Assembly (NCBI RefSeq): GCF_041410465.1
Contig: NZ_CP166961.1
Span: 2,480,001-2,544,000, forward strand
Direction: 5' to 3'
Source: Thalassotalea sp. 273M-4
GTDB lineage: Bacteria > Pseudomonadota > Gammaproteobacteria > Enterobacterales > Alteromonadaceae
Length of the DNA stretch: 64,000 bases
Every line of letters begins with the position of its first letter. The first letter of the stretch is position 1. The notes below the pieces were generated by a model. The model was given only the letters and a program-made list of their open reading frames with translations. It had not been told where the DNA came from and did no database searches. Positions 9,067-18,394 of the stretch are shown here, piece by piece. The position numbers and the translations under genes were made by a program.

Positions 9067-10503
9067 TTATTTTTTCTTCTTTTTAACCGCTTTAGCGTTT
9101 GGTAAGTCAGTAATAGAGCCTTCAAAGATCTCTGCTGCCAAACCAATTGACTCATTTAGTGTTGGGTGAGCATGAATGGTTAAACCAACATCTTCTGCAT
9201 CAGCGCCCATTTCAACCGCCAAACAGATTTCACCTAACATTTCACCGGCATTGATACCAACAATGGCACCACCAAGTACGCGACCCGTATCTTTTTCGAA
9301 GATCATTTTGGTTTTACCTTCGGTACGAGCCGAGGCGATCGCACGACCAGATGCAGCCCAAGGGAAGTTCGCAACTTCGATGTTTAAGCCTTGCTCTTTC
9401 GCTTCACGCTCAGTAACACCTACCCACGCCATTTCTGGATCTGTGTAGGCGATAGATGGAATACAACGAGGGTCGAAAACGTGCTTCTTACCTGCGATAA
9501 CTTCCGCTGCAACGTGTGCTTCATGTACCGCTTTGTGCGCTAACATTGGCTGACCTACAACATCACCAATGGCAAAAATGTGGTTTACGTTCGTGCGTAA
9601 TTCGTTAGTTACATTGATAAAGCCACGCTCATCAACATTAACACCCGCTTTATCCGCAGCCACTAAGTGACCATTTGGCTTACGACCAACAGCAACTAAG
9701 ATCTTGTCGTAACGTACTTGACCTTCAGGGGCATTCTTGCCTTCGAAAGTTACGTATAAACCGTCTTCTTTAGCATCAACGGCTACCACTTTCGTAGATA
9801 ACATGATGTTGAATTTTTTCTTGTTGTAGTTGGTATAAACCTTAACGATGTCTTTATCTGCAGCCGGAACTAATTGGTCAGCAAACTCAACAACAGATAC
9901 GTTAGAACCTAGAGCGTTGTATACCGTACCCATTTCAAGGCCGATGATACCGCCACCTAATACCAACATTTCTTCTGGTACGTCTTTAAGCTCAAGTGCA
10001 CCAGTTGAATCGATAACGCGAGGGTCATCGTTTGGAATGAAAGGTAAATCAATAACAGAAGAGCCAGCAGCAATGATTGCGTTATCAAAGGTAATGTTAG
10101 TAACGCTACCATCTGAACCTTCAACGGCAATGGTGTTACTACCTGTAAACTTACCGTAACCGGTAACCGTGTTTACTTTACGAGCCTTAGACATACCTGA
10201 CAATCCGCCAGTTAATTGACCGATAACATCTTCTTTCCAGCTACGAATTTTATCTAAATCAATTTGTGGTGCACCGAAAGTAACACCGTGTGATGCCATA
10301 GCAGCAGCATCGTCAATCACTTTAGCGACATGAAGTAATGCTTTTGATGGAATACAACCAACGTTCAAACAAACGCCACCTAAGGTTGCACGACTTTCAA
10401 CTAATACTACGTCTAAGCCAAGATCGGCTGCACGAAACGCAGCTGAATAACCACCAGGGCCAGCTCCTAAAACAACTACCTGAGTTTTGATATCGTTACT
10501 CAT
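9067..10503 (-). CDS. lpdA: Dihydrolipoyl dehydrogenase (E3)
   Basis: E3 reoxidises dihydrolipoyl groups of the pyruvate dehydrogenase complex, and usually of the 2-oxoglutarate and glycine cleavage complexes, passing electrons to NAD+. It has an N-terminal FAD site (VVVLGAGPGGYSAA), the redox disulfide GGVCLNVGCIPSK near residue 45, an NAD site (VLGGGIIGLEMG) and the C-terminal catalytic HAHPTLNE. The ATG at 10503 has GAGGT just upstream and gives 478 aa. A longer frame exists but lacks family similarity. The C-terminus ends in a run of five lysines. The 264-nt gap to aceF contains a strong hairpin, so separate expression is possible. Confidence 0.97.
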   Translation of the reverse strand: MSNDIKTQVVVLGAGPGGYSAAFRAADLGLDVVLVESRATLGGVCLNVGCIPSKALLHVAKVIDDAAAMASHGVTFGAPQIDLDKIRSWKEDVIGQLTGGLSGMSKARKVNTVTGYGKFTGSNTIAVEGSDGSVTNITFDNAIIAAGSSVIDLPFIPNDDPRVIDSTGALELKDVPEEMLVLGGGIIGLEMGTVYNALGSNVSVVEFADQLVPAADKDIVKVYTNYNKKKFNIMLSTKVVAVDAKEDGLYVTFEGKNAPEGQVRYDKILVAVGRKPNGHLVAADKAGVNVDERGFINVTNELRTNVNHIFAIGDVVGQPMLAHKAVHEAHVAAEVIAGKKHVFDPRCIPSIAYTDPEMAWVGVTEREAKEQGLNIEVANFPWAASGRAIASARTEGKTKMIFEKDTGRVLGGAIVGINAGEMLGEICLAVEMGADAEDVGLTIHAHPTLNESIGLAAEIFEGSITDLPNAKAVKKKKK

Positions 10504-10533
10504 GTTTACCTCAAAAAAATTCTTGTAATAATG

Positions 10534-10550
10534 TGTTGGCAATGCCAACA
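10534..10550. promoter_or_regulatory. Palindrome in the lpdA leader
   Basis: A perfect inverted repeat TGTTGGCA-A-TGCCAACA lies about 30 nt upstream of the lpdA start codon. Its compactness suggests a protein operator rather than an RNA hairpin. The regulator is unknown. Confidence 0.45.
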
Positions 10551-10716
10551 AAATAAAAATATTGTCTAATCATTGTTAACTTTTCTTTTACTGTCCCTAT
10601 GAGGCATAAAACTCTGTTATTCGAGTAAAAAAATTAACAGTGGTTATTTTTGCTCGCCATATTACATGGTGTTGCTCGAAAGCGCCAATGTAAATATTAA
10701 AAATGCAACAACAATT

Positions 10717-10748
10717 ATGTGAATAACGGTTTACACCGTTATTCACAT
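10717..10748 (-). promoter_or_regulatory. aceF-lpdA intercistronic hairpin
   Basis: A 14-bp perfect stem, ATGTGAATAACGGT / ACCGTTATTCACAT, with a 4-nt loop. It starts 19 nt beyond the aceF stop. No clean T-run follows on the minus strand, so it may be a partial terminator or an mRNA-stabilising structure that sets E1/E2 versus E3 levels. Confidence 0.7.
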
Positions 10749-10767
10749 TTATTGCATTCTTTTTGGC

Positions 10768-12438
10768 TTATAAAACCAACTTACGAATGTCGGCCATAAC
10801 CGCAGAAAGTTCTACGATAAAACGAGCACCTACAGCACCGTCAATAACACGGTGATCGTAAGATAATGACAATGGCAACATTAAGCGTGGCTCAAAGTCT
10901 TTGCCATTCCATTTAGGTTTCATTTCTGATTTAGAAACACCTAAAATAGCCACATCTGGTGCATTAACAATTGGTGTAAACTTAGTACCACCAATACCAC
11001 CTAGACTAGAAATGGTAAAACAACTGCCCTGCATATCCGCAGCTTTAAGCTTGCCATCACGCGCCTTCTTCGAAATTTCAAGAAGCTCTTTTGACAGCTC
11101 GTAAATACCTTTTTTGTCAACATCGCGAACAACCGGGACAACCAAACCGTTCGGTGTATCTACGGCCACACCGATGTTGCAGTATTTTTTCATGATCAAG
11201 CTTTCGCCATCTTCACTCAAGCTTGAGTTAAATACTGGGTATGTCGCCATCGCTTTCGCAACCGCTTTCATTAAGAACACCAAAGGAGTGATCTTAAAAC
11301 CAAGTTGTTTTTTCTCAGCTAATACGTTTTCGGCCTTACGGAACGCTTCAACTTCGGTGATATCCGCTTCATCAAACTGAGTAACGTGTGGAATGGTTAC
11401 CCAGTTACGGTGTAGGTTAGGACCTGAAATCTTTTGAATACGAGTTAATGGAACAACTTCTACCTCACCAAACTTGCTGTGGTCAACTTTTGGTTGCGCA
11501 ATAACTTGTAAACCACCGGCACCACTTGCAACCGCAGAATTTGCCGTCGCTTTTGGACGCGAAAGTTCGTATTTTACGTAACTTTGAACGTCTTCTTTAA
11601 GAATACGACCTTTGTTACCACTGCCTTTGACTTGCGTTAAGTCAACGCCAAATTCACGCGCTAGACGACGAATTGAAGGTGATGCGTAAATCGAACCTTT
11701 GCTTTGCTTCTCGCCTGCACTTGGGTGATGTGGTACTGGTGCTGGTTTTTGCTGTGCTGGCGCCGGAGCGGCTACAACGGTAGCTTCTTTTGCTGGCGCT
11801 TCAGCGGCTTTCGCCACTGGAGCAGGAGCCTCTTCGCCACCACTTACTTCAAGCGTTAAGATTAAACCGCCTTCGCCAATTTTATCACCCACGCTAACTT
11901 TAACATCAACCACTTTACCCGCTTCTGGCGCTGGTACGTCCATGGTTGCTTTGTCAGTTTCTAAGGTAATTAAACCATCTTCGGCTTCAATGATGTCACC
12001 TGGTGCCACCAAAACTTCGATGATTTCAACTTCACCATCTTCACCAATATCAGGTACGTTGACTTCGATAACCGATGTACCACCCGTTGCCACAGGTGCA
12101 GCTTCGGCCACATCTTGTGCTGCTGGTGCTTCAACGGGTGCCGATTCAACAGGAGCCTCAACGGCTGGAGCAGATTCTGCTTCAGCACTTGCACCTTCAC
12201 CGGCCACTTGAATCATCGCAATTAAATCATCTTGAGAGATTTTATCGCCCACATTCACTTTTAATTCTGTGATGGTACCAGCGTATGGCGCTGGAATATC
12301 CATTGATGCTTTATCAGTTTCAACACTGACAATGGCATCTTCAGCTTCAACTGTGTCACCAACGGCAACACAAAGCTCAATGATTTCAACTTCATCACCA
12401 CCAACATCAGGGACTAGAACTTGTTTAATATCAGACAT
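10768..12438 (-). CDS. aceF: Dihydrolipoyllysine acetyltransferase (E2 of pyruvate dehydrogenase)
   Basis: E2 forms the core of the pyruvate dehydrogenase complex and moves the acetyl group to CoA. The 556-aa protein has two lipoyl domains, with lipoylated lysines in [11 protein letters not shown] (about residue 44) and [11 protein letters not shown] (about residue 164). Each is followed by an Ala/Pro/Glu-rich linker. Next come an E3-binding domain ([16 protein letters not shown]) and the C-terminal catalytic domain with [15 protein letters not shown]. coli has three lipoyl domains; two is common in other proteobacteria. It is 21 nt downstream of aceE, so the two are cotranscribed. Confidence 0.97.
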   Translation of the reverse strand: MSDIKQVLVPDVGGDEVEIIELCVAVGDTVEAEDAIVSVETDKASMDIPAPYAGTITELKVNVGDKISQDDLIAMIQVAGEGASAEAESAPAVEAPVESAPVEAPAAQDVAEAAPVATGGTSVIEVNVPDIGEDGEVEIIEVLVAPGDIIEAEDGLITLETDKATMDVPAPEAGKVVDVKVSVGDKIGEGGLILTLEVSGGEEAPAPVAKAAEAPAKEATVVAAPAPAQQKPAPVPHHPSAGEKQSKGSIYASPSIRRLAREFGVDLTQVKGSGNKGRILKEDVQSYVKYELSRPKATANSAVASGAGGLQVIAQPKVDHSKFGEVEVVPLTRIQKISGPNLHRNWVTIPHVTQFDEADITEVEAFRKAENVLAEKKQLGFKITPLVFLMKAVAKAMATYPVFNSSLSEDGESLIMKKYCNIGVAVDTPNGLVVPVVRDVDKKGIYELSKELLEISKKARDGKLKAADMQGSCFTISSLGGIGGTKFTPIVNAPDVAILGVSKSEMKPKWNGKDFEPRLMLPLSLSYDHRVIDGAVGARFIVELSAVMADIRKLVL

Positions 12439-12459
12439 CTGTATTTTCCTTGCCAGTGA

Positions 12460-15135
12460 TTATGCGTAAAGCGGGTTAAGTTTTTCGGTGTCGATACCAA
12501 AGTCGTTAATCGCTTTAGTAACAACAGACATTTCAATTTCGCCACGTTTGGCTAATTCGTACAATGACGCAACAACAATGTAGTTGTGATCAACTTCAAA
12601 ATGACGACGTAAGTTTGCACGGCTGTCTGAGCGACCAAAACCGTCAGTACCTAACACGCGGTAATCGGTATTGATAAAACCACGTAATTGGTCAGAGTAT
12701 GCTTTCACATAGTCGGTTGCTGAAATGGCCGGACCGTTTTCAGGTGTGATCACTTTTGCAATGTGTGGTACTTTTTGTTCAGCTTCTGGGTGAAGCATGT
12801 TCCAGCGTGCAACGTCGTTACCTTCACGAGCTAGCTCGTTGTATGACGTCACTGAGTAAACGTCAGAAGAAATACCAAAGTCTTCGGCTAGAATGCGAGC
12901 CGCTTCTCTTACTTGTAATAAGATCGTGCCTGAACCCATTAACTGAACGTTGGCTTTGGCGTTAGCGCTTGGCTTAACCGTATCAAGTTTGTAAATACCT
13001 TTAATGATACCTTCTTCTGCATCCGCTGGCATTTCTGGGTGCTGGTAGTTTTCGTTCATCAGGGTCAAGTAGAAGAAAACGTTTTCGTTCTCCTGATACA
13101 TTCTGCGTAAACCTTCACGAACAATCACAGCAACTTCGTAGCCGTATGTTGGATCGTACGTTACACAGTTTGGAATTAAGTTCGCTTGAACATGCGAGTG
13201 ACCATCTTGGTGTTGTAGACCTTCACCATTTAGGGTTGTACGACCAGCGGTTGCACCAACTAAGAAACCTTTCGCTTGGCTATCGCCCGCTGCCCACGCT
13301 AAGTCACCTACACGTTGGAAACCAAACATTGAGTAGTAAACATAGAACGGAATCGTGGTGTAATCACATGTTGAGTAAGACGTACCTGAAGCAACCCATG
13401 ACGCCATTGCACCTAATTCGTTAATACCTTCTTGTAGTACCTGACCTTTTTTGTCTTCACGGTAGTAAGCAACTTGATCAGCATCTTGTGGTACGTATTT
13501 TTGCCCTTCGTGTGCGTAAATACCCACTTGACGGAATAAACCTTCCATACCAAACGTACGTGCTTCATCAGGGATAATAGGCACAACACGCTTACCGATT
13601 TTCTTATCTTTTAATAAGCTGCTTAAGATACGTACAAATTGCATGGTTGATGAAACTTCACGCTCACCAGAACCTTTAAGAACCGCATCGAATGCTTTTA
13701 ATTGTGGAATTTCTAGCTCTTCATCTTTTGCTTCTAATGAACGCGCTGGTAATGAACCACCTAAAGCTTCACGACGAGCTTTCATGTACTTGTACTCTTC
13801 AGAGTCTTCTGGGAATCTGAAGTATGGTAAGTCAGCAATATCTTCATCCGATACTGGGATGTTAAAGCGGTTACGGAAGTATTTGATTTGCTCAACGTCA
13901 AGCTTTTTAACGTTGTGAGCGATGTTCAGACCTTCACCAGCAGCACCTAAACCAAACCCTTTAACGGTTTTCGCTAGAATAACGGTTGGACGACCTTTGG
14001 TTTCCATGGCTTTTTTGTAAGCCGTGAAAACTTTAACCGGATCGTGACCACCACGGTTTAAGCGGTAGATGTCTTCATCAGACATGTTGGCAACAAGCGC
14101 AGCCGTTTCAGGGTACTTGTTGAAGAAGTTCTCACGAGTGTATTTACCGCCTTTCGCTTTAAAGTTTTGGTACTCACCGTCAACGGTTTCGTTCATCAGT
14201 TGCAATAACTTGCCAGACGTATCACGAGCAATTAACGCATCCCAGTATGAACCCCAAATAACTTTAACCACTTCCCAGCCGGCGCCACGGAATGTGCCTT
14301 CAAGTTCTTGAATGATTTTACCGTTACCACGTACCGGACCATCCAAACGCTGTAAGTTACAGTTAATGATAAACGTTAAGTTGTCTAAACCTTCGCGGGC
14401 GGCAAGGCCAATGGCACCTAATGATTCTGGCTCATCGGTTTCACCATCACCTAAGAAACAGTAAACACGTTGATCTGAACAGTCTTTAATACCACGGTCT
14501 GTTAAGTACTTTAAGAAACGTGCAGTGTAAATCGCTTGCAATGGACCTAAGCCCATAGACACGGTTGGGAACTGCCAAAAGTCTGGCATCAAGTGTGGGT
14601 GTGGGTACGATGATAAACCGTTACCATCAACTTCTTGACGGAAGTTGTCCATTTGCTCTTCGGTTAAACGACCTTCTAAGAACGCACGCGAGTAGATACC
14701 CGGAGAAATATGACCTTGAGCGAAAATAAAATCGCCACCGTCTTTTTCGCTTGATGCTTTAAAAATGTGGTTAAAACCGACATCGTATAACATTGCAGAA
14801 GATGCGAAAGAACCGATGTGACCACCCAATTCTAGGTCTTTTTTCGACGCGCGTAATACCAAGGCTAGTGCATTCCAACGAATCGCAGCACGAATGCGAG
14901 ATTCAATGGTTTGATCGGCAGGCATATGAGGTTCTTGATTTACTGGTACGGTGTTAACGTAGGCAGTTGTGGCGTCAAATGGTAAGTGTGTACCACCACG
15001 ACGAGCACGGTCAATCAATGTTTCAAGTAACTGATGAGCACGCTCTGGACCTTCTTGTTCCAAAACGGCTTCCATAGATTCGAGCCACTCTTGCGTTTCT
15101 TGAGGGTCGATATCGTGATTTAGTGTATCAGCCAT
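12460..15135 (-). CDS. aceE: Pyruvate dehydrogenase E1 component, homodimeric type
   Basis: E1 decarboxylates pyruvate with thiamine diphosphate and acetylates the E2 lipoyl group. At 891 aa it matches the single-chain homodimeric form (887 in E. coli). The ThDP/Mg motif is GDGETDEPESLGAIGLA...NCNLQRLDGPV, around residues 230-262. GHIGSFASSAMLYDVGFNH is a conserved N-terminal segment and GLQHQDGHSH a conserved one in the second half. The ATG at 15135 is unambiguous. A 170-nt gap separates it from pdhR on the same strand. Confidence 0.97.
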   Translation of the reverse strand: MADTLNHDIDPQETQEWLESMEAVLEQEGPERAHQLLETLIDRARRGGTHLPFDATTAYVNTVPVNQEPHMPADQTIESRIRAAIRWNALALVLRASKKDLELGGHIGSFASSAMLYDVGFNHIFKASSEKDGGDFIFAQGHISPGIYSRAFLEGRLTEEQMDNFRQEVDGNGLSSYPHPHLMPDFWQFPTVSMGLGPLQAIYTARFLKYLTDRGIKDCSDQRVYCFLGDGETDEPESLGAIGLAAREGLDNLTFIINCNLQRLDGPVRGNGKIIQELEGTFRGAGWEVVKVIWGSYWDALIARDTSGKLLQLMNETVDGEYQNFKAKGGKYTRENFFNKYPETAALVANMSDEDIYRLNRGGHDPVKVFTAYKKAMETKGRPTVILAKTVKGFGLGAAGEGLNIAHNVKKLDVEQIKYFRNRFNIPVSDEDIADLPYFRFPEDSEEYKYMKARREALGGSLPARSLEAKDEELEIPQLKAFDAVLKGSGEREVSSTMQFVRILSSLLKDKKIGKRVVPIIPDEARTFGMEGLFRQVGIYAHEGQKYVPQDADQVAYYREDKKGQVLQEGINELGAMASWVASGTSYSTCDYTTIPFYVYYSMFGFQRVGDLAWAAGDSQAKGFLVGATAGRTTLNGEGLQHQDGHSHVQANLIPNCVTYDPTYGYEVAVIVREGLRRMYQENENVFFYLTLMNENYQHPEMPADAEEGIIKGIYKLDTVKPSANAKANVQLMGSGTILLQVREAARILAEDFGISSDVYSVTSYNELAREGNDVARWNMLHPEAEQKVPHIAKVITPENGPAISATDYVKAYSDQLRGFINTDYRVLGTDGFGRSDSRANLRRHFEVDHNYIVVASLYELAKRGEIEMSVVTKAINDFGIDTEKLNPLYA

Positions 15136-15305
15136 AACGATTTTCTATCTCCGATTATTTAAGCACAAACATTGCTATCTTGTGCGTTCATTATTAACGT
15201 ATATTCTGTGTATTAAAGGTAGCTTATAAACCGCGCCACCTCGTTTGTTTATGTAAAAAACGCGCTATAAATTCGCACTTTTTGATAAAATTTTTAATTT
15301 TTCTC

Positions 15306-16079
15306 TTACAAGGTCTGAAGTCGGCGCAGTGAGCGCGTTACTCGAGTATCTTCTTCGGCCATATTCAGCATAACTTCTTCAATGTATGCCAAGTTTTTAT
15401 GACTGGCTCCCCACGCTTTATTGGGCTCACCACTGATAATGCTTTCCAGCAGTTTGGCTCGATAGTGACTGATTCGATTAGGCACTTCAGGACGCTTGTA
15501 TAACATCTTTAAGTTTTTTTCGATGTTATCGATTAAGACTGAGCTCATCGCTCGAGCTAAATGCAGTAACACGGCATTGTGGGAAGCTTGACAAATAGAC
15601 AAATAGAACTCAAAAATGGCATGCGCTTCGTCGGCATAAGAGTTGCCCATATTCGGTCTATCGATTTGAGCTTCAGAAATCGCCTCAAACTTTTCTTTAA
15701 TTAATTTAAAGTCAGCCTTAGTACCACGCATAGCCGCATAGTAGGCAGCCATGCCTTCAATACCATGACGAAACTCAAGCAAGTCAAACTGACCTTCGCC
15801 TTTTTGTGCTAATAATTCAAATAAAGGATCTGACATACCGCTAAGTAACTTGTCGGTGACAAAGGTGCCACCACCTTGTTTTCTGATCACTAAGCCTTTA
15901 GCTTCTAATTTTTGAATTGCTTCACGTAGCGAAGGGCGGGAAACCGAAAATTGAGCCGCCAGCTGACGTTCCGGTAGTAATTTTTCTCCCGGTGCCAGAG
16001 TACCTTCTACGATCATGTCTTCTATTTGTTCCATGATCACATCCGATAATTTTGGTTGCTGTATTTTTTGAAACGTCAA
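15306..16079 (-). CDS. pdhR: GntR/FadR-family pyruvate dehydrogenase repressor PdhR
   Basis: PdhR is a pyruvate-responsive repressor of the pdh operon. The 257-aa protein has an N-terminal winged helix (LPERQLAAQFSVSRPSLREAIQKLEAKGLVIRK, cut by the usual GntR turn) and a C-terminal FCD effector domain. The frame begins with TTG at 16079. This start gives MTFQKIQQPKLSDVI, which aligns from the first residue with E. coli PdhR (MAYSKIRQPKLSDVI), and GGA lies 8 nt upstream. The next in-frame ATG would remove part of the conserved N-terminus. Two PdhR-type operator sequences lie upstream, which suggests autoregulation. Confidence 0.92.
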   Translation of the reverse strand: MTFQKIQQPKLSDVIMEQIEDMIVEGTLAPGEKLLPERQLAAQFSVSRPSLREAIQKLEAKGLVIRKQGGGTFVTDKLLSGMSDPLFELLAQKGEGQFDLLEFRHGIEGMAAYYAAMRGTKADFKLIKEKFEAISEAQIDRPNMGNSYADEAHAIFEFYLSICQASHNAVLLHLARAMSSVLIDNIEKNLKMLYKRPEVPNRISHYRAKLLESIISGEPNKAWGASHKNLAYIEEVMLNMAEEDTRVTRSLRRLQTL

Positions 16080-16310
16080 AGTAGGTTCCCACTGTGTTGC
16101 GCATTAACATTTAGTATTGTTTGCGTGTTTATGCTTTCTCTATTTAAGGCTGCTGCAGCTTGTGTCTGTTGATTAGATTTGCACTAGCCTAAACGCTTCG
16201 CGCTGGCTTTAAAGCGTCAAATGATCACTGTTCTTAACTGGCTTAAGCCTTAAATGAGCCCAGCAATTAGCCTTAAGTTTACACTTAGATTAAGCTTAAC
16301 TCTATGGGTA

Positions 16311-16325
16311 ATTGGTCTTACCAAT
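16311..16325 (-). promoter_or_regulatory. PdhR operator
   Basis: ATTGGT-CTT-ACCAAT is a perfect inverted repeat matching the established PdhR consensus (TTGGT-N3-ACCAA). It is 232 nt upstream of the pdhR start. Confidence 0.85.
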
Positions 16326-16438
16326 AGATAAAAAACTGAGGTAAAATAGCAAACTTACACACAAAAGTAAACTTTTGTCAGGATCTTGAGAAAACCTTAC
16401 AAAGCCCTTACAGACTTAACATCAATGCAACAACAGAA

Positions 16439-16453
16439 ATTGGTCTGACCACA
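16439..16453 (-). promoter_or_regulatory. Second, imperfect PdhR-like operator
   Basis: ATTGGT-CTG-ACCACA keeps the TGGT-N3-ACCA core and the same spacing as the first box. It is centred 128 bp further upstream, so it could support looping or a second promoter. Confidence 0.55.
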
Positions 16454-16651
16454 TATTTTCAACATAAAACTCACTTTTAAACAGTCAAGGTGGTTAAACA
16501 TTAGAGACGCTGGTTTGATTGAAATCAGCCATAAATCTGCCACAAGCTAAAAATATGTATTCGAATTTGAACAAATGAAGTGAGGAATAAAAAAGAATGC
16601 TAACTAGTCAGTGAAGGATAAGGTTTACAGCATAACGAGCAATGAAACAAC

Positions 16652-16699
16652 ATAGGTTTCTGGATAGGTTTCTGGATAGGTTTCTGGATAGGTTTCTGG
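16652..16699. repeat. 12-bp tandem repeat, four perfect copies
   Basis: The unit ATAGGTTTCTGG is repeated exactly four times without interruption, between the ampE stop and the pdhR control region. Perfect identity implies recent expansion or ongoing slippage. Confidence 0.95.
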
Positions 16700-16723
16700 G
16701 TCGATGCTCAAATGTAGAGTTAA

Positions 16724-16746
16724 CTGCTGAGTAATCTGCTCAGCAG
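16724..16746 (-). terminator. Possible ampE downstream hairpin
   Basis: Stem CTGCTGAG / CTCAGCAG with a 7-nt loop, 15 nt after the ampE stop codon on the minus strand. It lacks a clear T-run, so termination strength is doubtful. Confidence 0.4.
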
Positions 16747-16760
16747 CAACCCTGTGCGAT

Positions 16761-17612
16761 TTATGGCAGCACACCTGCGATGGTCATAAACGCCGTCGCA
16801 GCTAACAGCAAGAGTAAGTTGCGTTTGGCTAATTGAACCAACAAGGTCGCTTCACTGGTAAGATCGCTCTGATCAACGGATAAATCTTCTGAGGTTTTTG
16901 CCACCCGAGTTAAATACTGTCGAGGGCTTTGACCAAAATCTAACAACCCTTCTAACCACACTGTCGATGCTTTTGAAAAGTGCCCTACTAACATATAACC
17001 AAAAGCCACAAAACGGGTTGGAATAAAGTCAATATACAGCAAGATATCTCGACTATATTGAATGGCCGATTGGCTGAACAAGGCTTGTTCATCTGCATCA
17101 TTATCAAATTGGTAATGTGCAATAAATAATAAACCCCGATAAAACACCACGGCAGGTAAGCCTAAAAAAATAAAAATTAAAATAATGGCCATGTAATATT
17201 GGTAATTAAACCACACCAGGGTTTGACCAAAGCTTTCTTGCTCACCGGCTTGATCTTGTTGCAATGCCATTTGGTGATGAGCGACAGCCACTTCATCACC
17301 GCGCATCGCTGCATTAAGAAAATCTTTATACCCTTGTCTTGCCATTGCACAGCCAAAACAAACAATTAATCCTAGGGTTATAAGCACAAACTCAATGATG
17401 GTTTCTTCCACAAACCATAGAATACTCCACACCAATAACGAAGGTAAGACCGCCAATAATGCGACATTTAAATGACTTTTCCCGATTTCATCCTTGGAAA
17501 CAAAACCAAAAGCGAACTTAAGGTAGGAGGTAAAATAGGTTTTAAATTGCCATTGACTGGCTGACAACACTCTTTCGCCACCCAAAGAAAGTAACAAGCT
17601 AATTAAACTCAT
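16761..17612 (-). CDS. ampE: AmpE-like inner-membrane protein
   Basis: AmpE is a polytopic inner-membrane protein encoded beside ampD and historically linked to beta-lactamase induction. Its biochemical function is unsettled. From the ATG at 17612 (MSLISLLLSLGGERVL) it is 283 aa, close to the 284 of E. coli, with AGGA 7 nt upstream. The longer frame start at 17645 is unlikely. Family-typical stretches are the N-terminal ER with a downstream QW, LVWFNYQYYMA, and the segment DIPTR-like DFIPTRFVAFGYMLVGHF. Hydrophobic segments lie near residues 50-65, 70-90, 145-170 and at the C-terminus. It is 137 nt downstream of ampD. Confidence 0.85.
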   Translation of the reverse strand: MSLISLLLSLGGERVLSASQWQFKTYFTSYLKFAFGFVSKDEIGKSHLNVALLAVLPSLLVWSILWFVEETIIEFVLITLGLIVCFGCAMARQGYKDFLNAAMRGDEVAVAHHQMALQQDQAGEQESFGQTLVWFNYQYYMAIILIFIFLGLPAVVFYRGLLFIAHYQFDNDADEQALFSQSAIQYSRDILLYIDFIPTRFVAFGYMLVGHFSKASTVWLEGLLDFGQSPRQYLTRVAKTSEDLSVDQSDLTSEATLLVQLAKRNLLLLLAATAFMTIAGVLP

Positions 17613-17749
17613 TGAATATCCTATTATTATTGTACCTTTCTGCAAAACTGAGGTGTATTGCAGAGCATGATAAAAATTCTACCCTGTGCCATTTAACAAT
17701 ACCAGAAAATTCAACCTGATCATGATTAAATATAAAGCAAAAATATTAC

Positions 17750-18349
17750 TCAAGAGTTTAACGCGCTTTTATAACGCACCCAATCAAAACTTTCGCCTGG
17801 GTCGGTTTTTCGCTCTGGAGCAATATCACAATGGCCTTTTATTCTGTCTTTGGTAATTTTAGGGTAGGCCTGCATAATGGCCTGACTAATGTTTTCAAGC
17901 ACACAATATTGCGCATCTGTGTAGGCTAAAGAATCGGTCCCTTCAAGCTCAATACCTATTGAAAAGTCATTACAGCGTTCACGTCCGTCAAAGCAAGACA
18001 CGCCTGCATGCCATGCTCTTTTATCAAATGGCACGTATTGGATCACCTCTCCATTGCGCCGAATTAAACAGTGAGCCGAAACTTTAAGCTGATAAATGTC
18101 TGCAAAACTGGGATCATCGCTTGGATCTAAACGTCCTAAAAATAAATCCGTTATATGGTGACTACCAAATTTTCCTGGTGGTAATGAAATATTATGAATC
18201 ACCAATAAACTTATTTCGCCTTGTTCTCGTTGATCATGGTGGGGCGACAACTGATGGCTAATGAGTGATTGACCATGACTCGCTTTCGCTTTGGTCTGAT
18301 CTGAGCTAATTTTTAGCCAACCATTGTTGATGCTAAACTTTGATTGCAT
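17750..18349 (-). CDS. ampD: 1,6-anhydro-N-acetylmuramyl-L-alanine amidase AmpD
   Basis: A cytosolic zinc amidase that cuts the lactyl-amide bond of anhydro-muropeptides during cell-wall recycling. It thereby keeps the AmpR inducer low. Zinc ligands are H52 (LVIHNISLPPG), H173 (KGHCDIAP) and D183 (KTDPGESFDW). The catalytic Glu is probably E134 (IGIELEG). At 199 aa it is slightly longer than the E. coli protein (about 183-187), mostly because of an N-terminal insertion rich in His and Ser (residues 20-45). No signal peptide is visible, so it is the cytosolic AmpD type rather than AmiD. It is divergent from the protease gene to its right, with a 45-nt gap. Confidence 0.95.
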   Translation of the reverse strand: MQSKFSINNGWLKISSDQTKAKASHGQSLISHQLSPHHDQREQGEISLLVIHNISLPPGKFGSHHITDLFLGRLDPSDDPSFADIYQLKVSAHCLIRRNGEVIQYVPFDKRAWHAGVSCFDGRERCNDFSIGIELEGTDSLAYTDAQYCVLENISQAIMQAYPKITKDRIKGHCDIAPERKTDPGESFDWVRYKSALNS

Positions 18350-18394
18350 AATAGTTCATATACATTTATTCATTATTTACACTAGATTATCATT

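Larger units (their letters stand above)
16080..16760. other. ampE to pdhR spacer
   Basis: This 681-nt non-coding region carries the pdhR control region with two PdhR-like boxes (16311 and about 16439). It also has a four-copy 12-bp tandem array (16652-16699) and a hairpin CTGCTGAG/CTCAGCAG (16724-16746) just past the ampE stop. E. coli has aroP at this position; no such gene is present. Confidence 0.7.
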
